A DNA stretch of 64,000 bases, from positions 645,638 through 709,637 of the forward strand of contig NZ_BSEV01000001.1 of assembly GCF_027922005.1 (NCBI RefSeq), read 5' to 3'. Positions 58,355 through 64,000 of the stretch are shown piece by piece. A program made the position numbers and the translations under genes. Source of the DNA: Streptosporangium carneum. Its GTDB lineage: Bacteria; Actinomycetota; Actinomycetes; Streptosporangiales; Streptosporangiaceae. Numbering within the stretch: the stretch's first letter is position 1; each line of letters starts with the position of its first letter. The notes under the pieces were generated by a model. The model did no database searches. It saw only the letters and a program-made list of their open reading frames with translations, and was not told where the DNA came from.

Positions 58355-58861
58355 ATGCCCCTTGATTCGCGGCTGCTGGTCCAGCTCGCCGCCAACCTGA
58401 CCAGCTCGCTGGACCTGACCACGGTCAGCGCGCCGCTGTCGTTCGCCCGGCAGCTCAACCTCGCCGACGGCACCGGCCTCAACCAGGCGAACCGGCTCTG
58501 GTCGGATGAGCGCACGCTGGCCGCCTCGGCGAGCGAGGACCTCGACCTGGCCGGGGTGCTCACCGACCCGTTCGGCGCTTCGATCACCTTCGCTCGAGTG
58601 AAGGGCCTGATCGTCGCGGCCCCGCTGGCGAACGCCAACAACGTGGTCGTCGGAGGCGCGAGCAGCAACCCGTTCGTCGGCCCGTTCGGTGCCGGAACCC
58701 ACACGGTCGCGGTGCGGCCCGGCGGCCTGCTGGTGCTCATGGCTCCTGACGCGACCGGCTACGCGGTGACCGCGGGCACGGGCGACCTGCTGAAGGTGGC
58801 GAACTCGGGCGCGGGCTCCAGCGTGACCTACCAGATCGTCGTCATCGGCGCGGCGTCGTAA
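58355..58861 (+). CDS. Virion protein, beta-rich
   Basis: A 168-residue protein. All-beta look with Gly/Ala/Thr-rich repeats (ASITFARVKGLIVAAPLANANNVVVGGASSNPFVGPFG). The last part, GDLLKVANSGAGSSVTYQIVVIGAAS, is typical of small phage surface or tail-associated proteins. GAGAGGACG precedes the ATG. Confidence 0.6.
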   Translation: MPLDSRLLVQLAANLTSSLDLTTVSAPLSFARQLNLADGTGLNQANRLWSDERTLAASASEDLDLAGVLTDPFGASITFARVKGLIVAAPLANANNVVVGGASSNPFVGPFGAGTHTVAVRPGGLLVLMAPDATGYAVTAGTGDLLKVANSGAGSSVTYQIVVIGAAS

Positions 58862-58871
58862 GGGGGCGGCC

Positions 58872-59156
58872 ATGGCAGAGCTGGAGCTGATCCGCATCCG
58901 TCATCCGCGGATCGACGACGGGCAGCGGGTGATCGAGGTCCCCGCCTCGGCGCTGAGCCACTACCAGCGCTCCGGCTGGGAGTCGGCAGTCGATCCCGTC
59001 GAGGAGCCACCGGGCGAGGCCCCGGCCGATCCGCCGCCCGACGGCAAGACCGCACCCGAGCAGGACACCGAAGCCCTGGCACCCGCCGGGGCTTCGCCAT
59101 TGGAAGGCACTGAGCAGCCGCCGCGGCGTCGGCGCGCAACCAGGGGGAATGAGTAA
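58872..59156 (+). CDS. Small prophage tail-region protein
   Basis: A 94-residue protein. The first 40 residues are ordered (LELIRIRHPRIDDGQRVIEVPASALSHYQRSGW), the rest Pro/Glu-rich with an Arg-rich end. It overlaps the tail tube gene by 1 bp. No family known. Confidence 0.55.
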   Translation: MAELELIRIRHPRIDDGQRVIEVPASALSHYQRSGWESAVDPVEEPPGEAPADPPPDGKTAPEQDTEALAPAGASPLEGTEQPPRRRRATRGNE

Positions 59157-59638
59157 TGGCCGCCACGCCCATCGCAGCCGTCCAGCGCTACTGGCCCAAG
59201 GGCACGCTCAAGTGGTACTGGGTGCCCACCATCGCCAACATCAACGCGCCCACCCGGGCCGAGCTGAACGCGGGCGTCGACCTGTCCCGCGAGGTCGCCG
59301 CCTACGAGGGCTGGACCACCAGCTCCAACTTCGAGGACGCGCCGGACGTGAATTCGAGGTTCGTCTCCAAGGTGGCGGGCGACATCGAGGCCGAGGACTC
59401 CAGCCTGACGATGTACGCCGACCCGTCCGGCAACGACGCCCGCACTCTCATGCCGAGAGGTACCGAGGGCAACGTCGTGCGTTTCGGGGGTGGCGACGTT
59501 CCCGGTCGGAAGATGGATGTCTTTCCGGTCGCCGTTGGCGCAGTGAGCAAGCCGTTCGAGATGGACGCGGTTCCCGTGTGCCAGTTCCAGTTCGCGATCA
59601 CCGACGAGCCCGCCGAGGACGTCACCGTTCCCGCCTGA
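59156..59638 (+). CDS. Major tail (tube) protein
   Basis: A 160-residue protein. The pattern YWPKGTLKWYWVPTIANINAPTRAELNAGVDLSREVAAYEGWTTSSNFEDAPDVNSRF, then beta strands to FQFAITDEPAEDVTVPA, is typical of tail tube proteins from actinophages (TAELNAG...D). It sits just before the tail chaperone genes, as expected. Confidence 0.85.
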   Translation: MAATPIAAVQRYWPKGTLKWYWVPTIANINAPTRAELNAGVDLSREVAAYEGWTTSSNFEDAPDVNSRFVSKVAGDIEAEDSSLTMYADPSGNDARTLMPRGTEGNVVRFGGGDVPGRKMDVFPVAVGAVSKPFEMDAVPVCQFQFAITDEPAEDVTVPA

Positions 59639-60118
59639 GTGCGCGAGCTGCTGCGGCTCATCTGGGCCGACTTGCGGCGTCTGGGCCGATTCCTTGAAGA
59701 CCTACGAGAGCGAGAGATCATGGCACTTCTGGGCCGCGAGCAGATCCTGGCCGTCGACGACCTGCCCGTGGAGGACGTCCCCGTTCCCGAGTGGGGCGGA
59801 GAGGTCCGCCTGCGCGGCCTGACCGGCGCTGAGCTGGACGAGTACCAGGCGTCCCTGGTCGTGCAGACCCGGGACGGCACGCAGAAGACGAACCTGCGCA
59901 ACGCCACGGCCAAGCTCGTCTCCCGGTGCGCGATCGACGAAGACGGCGCTCCGCTGTTCGAGCCGAAGGACTTGCTCAAGCTCAGCAGCAAGAGCGCTGT
60001 CGCCCTCCAGCGCCTGGCCAACGTCGCCCAGCGCCTCAACGGCCTGACCGACGACGACCTGAAGGAGCTGACCGAGGATTTCGGCGACGGCCCGAGCGCC
60101 TCGACCACCACCGACTAG
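59639..60118 (+). CDS. Tail assembly chaperone, first frame (gpG-like)
   Basis: A 159-residue protein from a GTG at 59639 (an ATG at 59720 gives a shorter form that starts MALLGREQILAVDDL). It has the core VRLRGLTGAELDEYQASLVV and RNATAKLVSRCAIDEDGAPLF. The frame ends in a Thr-rich tail SASTTTD before the stop. The next coding part lies in the -1 frame, as in other gpG/gpGT pairs. Confidence 0.8.
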   Translation: MRELLRLIWADLRRLGRFLEDLREREIMALLGREQILAVDDLPVEDVPVPEWGGEVRLRGLTGAELDEYQASLVVQTRDGTQKTNLRNATAKLVSRCAIDEDGAPLFEPKDLLKLSSKSAVALQRLANVAQRLNGLTDDDLKELTEDFGDGPSASTTTD

Positions 60119-60390
60119 CGCTCGCCCTCGGCTGCACCGTCGCCGAGCTGCTCGCCCGCATCAGCGCCCGTGAGCTGGCGGCCTGGCAGGTGTTCGAGCG
60201 GCTGACCGGCCCGATCGACCTGCGTGTGCGGATCGACCAAGCCGCCGCGCTGATCGCCGAGCGCATCACCAACAGCCTGACCGAGACCAAGGGCAAGACC
60301 CCCGAGGCCGCCGACTTCATGCCGCGCTGGGACGCACCCGCACCGATCGAGTGGGAGCAGGGGGGAGGCGACGATGGCGACGATTCGTAA
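60118..60390 (+). CDS. Tail assembly chaperone, -1 frame extension (gpT-like)
   Basis: The protein-like part starts exactly after the TAG of the first frame (ALALGCTVAELLARISARELAAWQVFERLTGPIDLRVRIDQAAALIAERI ...), with no start codon near it, so it is read by -1 frameshift from the gpG-like gene. ARELAAWQVFERLTGP is the usual sequence of the T extension. No canonical X-XXY-YYZ slip site is visible before it; the slip point is unknown. Confidence 0.75.
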   Translation, partial: ALALGCTVAELLARISARELAAWQVFERLTGPIDLRVRIDQAAALIAERITNSLTETKGKTPEAADFMPRWDAPAPIEWEQGGGDDGDDS

Positions 60391-63300
60391 CCTCCTCATC
60401 CGGCTCGGCGTGGACTTCTCCGAGCGCGGCATCAAGAAGGCCGAGCGGGCGGTCGCACGGTTCGAGAAGCGGCTGGTCGGGGTGAGCCGGCTCGCGGCGG
60501 GCGGTGCCGGCCTGGCATCCCTGGCCGGCGGGGCGACCGCGCTGAGTGCTGCCCTGGTCCCGGCCGCCGGGGCGCTGCTGGTGTTGCCGGCCCGCCTTGC
60601 TGCGACCCAGGCGGCGGCGGCCACGCTCAAGGTTGGTTTGTACGGCGTAGGCGAGGCCATGTCCGCGGCGGCCTCCAAGGACGCCAAGGCCCTGGACGAG
60701 GCTCTGAAGAAGCTGTCACCCAGCGCCCGCGCGTTCGTACGAGAGAGCACCGGGATCTCCAAGTCCTTCCGGCCGATCCGCGCAGCCGTACAAGAGCGCA
60801 TGTTCGACGGTCTGGCCAAGCAGGTGCGGCCGATCGCGGGCAACCTGCTGCCAGCCGTGCGGCGCGGCATGGTCGGTGTGGCGGGCGGCCTCAACGCCGG
60901 AGCACGGGAGGCTGCGGCGTTCGCCAGGACGCCGCTGGCCCGCGGAGCCCTGGCAGCCGTGTTCGCCACCACCGAGCGCGTCACGCGACGGCTGAGCAGC
61001 GCTGTCCAGCCCGCGCTGCGCGGCATCACCTCGCTGACGGTCAACAGCCTGCCTCTGCTCGAGCGGATGGCGGGCTGGGCGACCAACGGGGCCAAGGCCG
61101 CAGGCGCGTTCCTGTCGTCCGAGCGCGGCGCGACCATGCTCCGCAACGCGGTCCAGCGCGCCGGGGACACCCTCGCCCAGCTCGGCCGGATCGCCGGGAA
61201 CGTGGGCCGTTTCCTGGCCGGTGTCTTCCGCTCCGCCAAGGGCTCCGGCGACGGGGTCCTGACCACCATCGAGCAGGTCACCGCCAAGATGGCGGCTTTC
61301 TCCGCCTCCGTCGGCGGCCAGCAGCGGATGACCGAGGCATTCCGGCTACTGCTGGAGATCCTGCGCGCGGTGACTGGAGTGCTGCCCATCTTCCTCGGGC
61401 CACTGGGTGCCGTCCTGAAGATCATGACGTCGCTGCCGGAACCGGTGCGCGGGGTGGCCGTCCAGCTCTTGGCGTTCTCCGTCGTCGCCGTCGCGCTGGG
61501 CGGCAAGCTGTCGTTCCTGTTCAAGACGATCACGAGCGTCTCCGGAGCGGCGATCACCGCAGGCGGCGCGATGATCAAATTCGGGTCTGGCCTGCTGCGT
61601 GGCGGGGCGGCGCTGGGAGAGAACGCCTCGGCGGCGGCACGGGCCGGTGTGGCGGTGCGCAACTTCAGCGTCCTGGCCTATCAGGGGATGCAGACCACAT
61701 CGCTTCTCGCCGTGAGTATGGCGAAACTGGCCTGGGAGAAGGGGCGGGCCGCCGCTCAGGCCGTGCTCGCCACCACACGTACGGTGGCCATGACGGTTGC
61801 CCAGAAGGCGGCGGCGGTCGCCTCGCGGGTGTTCGCAGTCGCGATCCGTCTGGTCAACGCCGCGATGCGGGCCAACCCCATCGGCATCGTCATCACCCTG
61901 CTGATCGCGATCGGCGGGGCGTTGGTCCTGGCCTACAAGAAGAGCGCCACGTTCCGAGCGATCGTGGACGGCGCGTTCCGGGCGGTCGGCAGGGTCGGGT
62001 CCTGGTTGTGGAACAACGCCCTCGGACCGGCGTTGAAGGCCCTCCGCGATTTCCTGGTGGTCACCCTCGCGCCGAAGTTCCTGTGGTTCCACAACACGAT
62101 CGCGGCCCCTACCTTCCGCAAGATCGGCCAGGTCATCAGCTTCGTCGTGAACTCGATGATCAGGCCGGTGCTCTCGTTCCTGGCCAAGACGGTGACTCAG
62201 ACCATCCCCAACGCCTTCCGGACCGGCGTGGATGCGGTCAAGCGGTTCTGGGATCGGCTGGTCGACATCGCGAAGGCGCCGGTCAACTTCGTGATCCGCT
62301 TCTACAACCAGGGCGTCGGCAAACTGATCAACCAGCTGGCGGAGTTCGTCGGCATCAAGGCCCGCCTTCCCGGCATCCCGTACTTCGCCCGCGGCGGTGT
62401 GCTGCCCGGATACGCGCCCGGCCGGGACACGATGCTCGCGGCGGTGAGCCCTGGAGAGTCCATCTTCCGGCCGGAGTTCACCCGGGCCGTGGGCAGCGGG
62501 TTCGTCGAGCAGGCCAACCAGATCGCGCGCCGCGGCGGCCCAGAGAGCGTACGGCGGTGGCTGACCGGCCCTGACGCCCTCGGCGGCGAAGGACTCGCGT
62601 TCGCCCGTGGTGGCATCGTCCCCTTCGCCGGCCGATACGCCTTCGGCGGCATCATCGGGAAGTTCATCCAGGGCGTGAAGGACTTCACGATCGGCAACGT
62701 CGCCAAGGGCGCGCGGACCCTGCTGGACAAGGTGCTCGGCGTCATCCCCGGCGCGGGCATGATCCGCGACGTCATCGCGGGCATCCCGTCCTGGATCAAG
62801 GACAGCGTCGTCAACTGGGTCAAGGCGAAGGTCGGCATCGACGGCGGCGGAACGGGCGGCCCCGGCGTCCAGAAGGCGCTGGCCTTCGCTCGCGCGCAGG
62901 CGGGCAAGCCGTACCTGTGGGGCGGCGTCGGCCCCGGCGGCTACGACTGCTCGGGCTTCATATCGGCGCTCGTGAACGTCATCAAGGGCCGTAACCCGTA
63001 CTCACGCCTGTTCACCACGTTCTCCTTCACCGGGGGCAATCAGGGGCCGCAGGGGTTCGTGCGCAACCTCCGCTCAGGGATGATGGTCGGCGTCACCAAC
63101 GCCGGGGTCGGCCACATGGCCGGCACCCTCGGCGGCGTTAACGTCGAGTCGCGCGGGTCCGCGGGCGTCGTCGTCGGCCCGGCCGCCCGCGGCTTCAACA
63201 ACGGGTTGTTCCCCATGAGGTACGGCCTGAAGTTCGATTCCGGCGGCGTCATGCCTCCAGGCCACGGGGCCTACTACAACGGCACCGGGAAACCGGAGTA

Positions 63301-63463
63301 CGTCTTCACCCAGCGGCAGATGGCCAGCATGGGCGGCACCATCGTGATCCAGAAGCTCGAGCTGCGCTTCGCCGACGACCGCAACATGTATGAGAAGGGC
63401 CGTGAATTCGCCGAGGGCCTGCGCGAGTACAAGCGCCGCGGCGGGAAGCTGCCCACGCCATGA
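60374..63463 (+). CDS. Tape measure protein with NlpC/P60 peptidase domain
   Basis: A 1029-residue protein. Residues 1-600 are helical and Ala/Gly-rich with hydrophobic segments (VNAAMRANPIGIVITLLIAIGGALVLAY), as expected for a tape measure. ARGGVLPGYAPGRDTMLAAVSPGESIFRPE is the common C-proximal block. Residues about 840-950 form an NlpC/P60 peptidase: nucleophile Cys859 in YDCSGF and His914 in VGHMAG. The last residues lead to a coiled coil. It sets the tail length and probably opens the host wall. Starts 16 bp inside the chaperone extension. Confidence 0.95.
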   Translation: MATIRNLLIRLGVDFSERGIKKAERAVARFEKRLVGVSRLAAGGAGLASLAGGATALSAALVPAAGALLVLPARLAATQAAAATLKVGLYGVGEAMSAAASKDAKALDEALKKLSPSARAFVRESTGISKSFRPIRAAVQERMFDGLAKQVRPIAGNLLPAVRRGMVGVAGGLNAGAREAAAFARTPLARGALAAVFATTERVTRRLSSAVQPALRGITSLTVNSLPLLERMAGWATNGAKAAGAFLSSERGATMLRNAVQRAGDTLAQLGRIAGNVGRFLAGVFRSAKGSGDGVLTTIEQVTAKMAAFSASVGGQQRMTEAFRLLLEILRAVTGVLPIFLGPLGAVLKIMTSLPEPVRGVAVQLLAFSVVAVALGGKLSFLFKTITSVSGAAITAGGAMIKFGSGLLRGGAALGENASAAARAGVAVRNFSVLAYQGMQTTSLLAVSMAKLAWEKGRAAAQAVLATTRTVAMTVAQKAAAVASRVFAVAIRLVNAAMRANPIGIVITLLIAIGGALVLAYKKSATFRAIVDGAFRAVGRVGSWLWNNALGPALKALRDFLVVTLAPKFLWFHNTIAAPTFRKIGQVISFVVNSMIRPVLSFLAKTVTQTIPNAFRTGVDAVKRFWDRLVDIAKAPVNFVIRFYNQGVGKLINQLAEFVGIKARLPGIPYFARGGVLPGYAPGRDTMLAAVSPGESIFRPEFTRAVGSGFVEQANQIARRGGPESVRRWLTGPDALGGEGLAFARGGIVPFAGRYAFGGIIGKFIQGVKDFTIGNVAKGARTLLDKVLGVIPGAGMIRDVIAGIPSWIKDSVVNWVKAKVGIDGGGTGGPGVQKALAFARAQAGKPYLWGGVGPGGYDCSGFISALVNVIKGRNPYSRLFTTFSFTGGNQGPQGFVRNLRSGMMVGVTNAGVGHMAGTLGGVNVESRGSAGVVVGPAARGFNNGLFPMRYGLKFDSGGVMPPGHGAYYNGTGKPEYVFTQRQMASMGGTIVIQKLELRFADDRNMYEKGREFAEGLREYKRRGGKLPTP

Positions 63464-64000
63464 CCCAGGCGCCGGACATGCCTCGCCTGGTGGTCGAGGT
63501 CGCGTTCACCTCGGGTGCGAACCTGGGGACGGCGTTGCACCTGGACGACGCCAGCCGGGGACGGCTGGGCACCGGCACTCTCGCCGCAGGCGACACGTGG
63601 GTGGAGGTCTCGGCCGACGTCAAGGTGCCCGCCATCACGACCCGGCGCGGCTCCACCCGCGTGGAGTCCCCGCTGGTCCGCTACGAGGCGGGCACCGGCA
63701 CGGTAGTGCTGGACGACCCCGACCAGCGCTTCGACCCGACGAACCTGTCCGGGCCGTACGTCTCCGGCGGCCGGAGCCAGGTCACCGCGATGCGGGCGGT
63801 CCGCATCCGGGCCGTCTGGAACAACACCGCCTACCCGCTGTTTCGCGGCTTCGCCGACTCCTGGGATCTGGACTGGGGGCCGACGACGGCCACGGTGAGC
63901 GTTCCATGCACGGACGCCTTCAAGGCGCTGGCCGCCAAGCGGCGCAGCACCGGTATGCCCGTCGGGGACGGGGAGGACATCGGAGCCCGCATCCACCGCA
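63460..64000 (+). CDS. Tail protein, 5' part (cut by the window end)
   Basis: The ATG at 63460 overlaps the tape measure stop by 4 bp. The 180 residues seen (LVVEVAFTSGANLGTALHLDDASRGRLGTGTL ... VPAITTRRGSTRVESPLVRYEAGTGTVVLDD) are of the distal-tail/minor tail type: VxxITxxRGxxxExxxYxAGxxxxxLxD is its signature. The rest lies beyond the window. Confidence 0.85.
   Translation, partial: MTQAPDMPRLVVEVAFTSGANLGTALHLDDASRGRLGTGTLAAGDTWVEVSADVKVPAITTRRGSTRVESPLVRYEAGTGTVVLDDPDQRFDPTNLSGPYVSGGRSQVTAMRAVRIRAVWNNTAYPLFRGFADSWDLDWGPTTATVSVPCTDAFKALAAKRRSTGMPVGDGEDIGARIHR

Noticed and set aside
60115..61662. A 515-codon antisense frame in the tape measure gene
   Set aside because: Ser/Ala/Arg/Pro-rich shadow of the helical tape measure protein without any motif.

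Overview
The window is high-GC DNA from an actinomycete. The supporting signs are WhiB and BldC-type regulators, a WXG100/ESX-type effector, a SigE-family sigma factor, YbaB paralogues and strong GC3 codon bias. I would guess Streptosporangiales (Nonomuraea/Streptosporangium-like), but the sequence does not prove a genus. It divides into a chromosomal part (1 to about 22,450) and most of an integrated siphophage-type prophage (about 22,450 to beyond 64,000). Functions are assigned from protein motifs read by eye. No database search was run. 

Left chromosomal part. A tRNA-Ser(GCT) at 78-167 is followed by the frameshifted 3' end of a tyrosine integrase, a methyltransferase gene, a histidine-kinase stump, a small secreted protein of alpha-amylase-inhibitor (tendamistat) type, a decayed HNH gene and a terminase-small-subunit copy fused to half of an RDD membrane protein. 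I read 78 to about 3,510 as the ruin of an older integrated element related to the prophage on the right, because the prophage carries the same HNH-TerS order and a close homologue of that TerS. Next come ordinary genes: PadR regulator, hemerythrin-domain protein, GNAT acetyltransferase and MFS exporter. 

8,000-22,300. A WXG100-like effector with a C-terminal DUF4258-type domain overlaps a DUF2283 gene, and together they look like a toxin/immunity (or toxin/antitoxin) pair. A second ESX-like protein precedes them, and two YbaB-like genes diverge from them. Further along are a MazG-like pyrophosphohydrolase, a secreted protein, a YjdF homologue, a MarR/SDR unit with matching operator-like palindromes, an esterase-like phytase-family secreted protein, a SigE-family sigma factor with its membrane partner, a NarL-type two-component system, and a nitroreductase divergent from an ArsR-type regulator. 

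Prophage. The integrase lies on the minus strand just past tRNA-Arg(ACG), so attL should be the tRNA 3' end. It is followed by an excisionase-like gene, a repressor/Cro-like divergent switch (25,722-26,528), and a tightly packed plus-strand early operon from about 26,600 to 41,330 in which most genes overlap by 1-4 bp. That operon holds a YqaJ exonuclease, RecT, a ParB-like protein, a replication initiator with internal repeats that could be the origin, a RusA resolvase, BldC-like, two WhiB-like and one orphan OmpR-type DNA-binding protein, and many small unknown genes. From 41,330 to 49,400 is an accessory zone with IS fragments (IS5-like and IS630-like) and lower-GC minus-strand cargo (a membrane-anchored beta-propeller protein, small secreted proteins and a PIN-like protein). 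From 49,600 the late genes run in the usual order: HNH, TerS, TerL, portal, prohead protease, HK97-fold capsid, head-tail connectors, tail tube, tail chaperones (with an apparent -1 frameshift), tape measure with an NlpC/P60 domain, and the start of a tail protein cut by the window end. Lysis genes and attR are not in the window.
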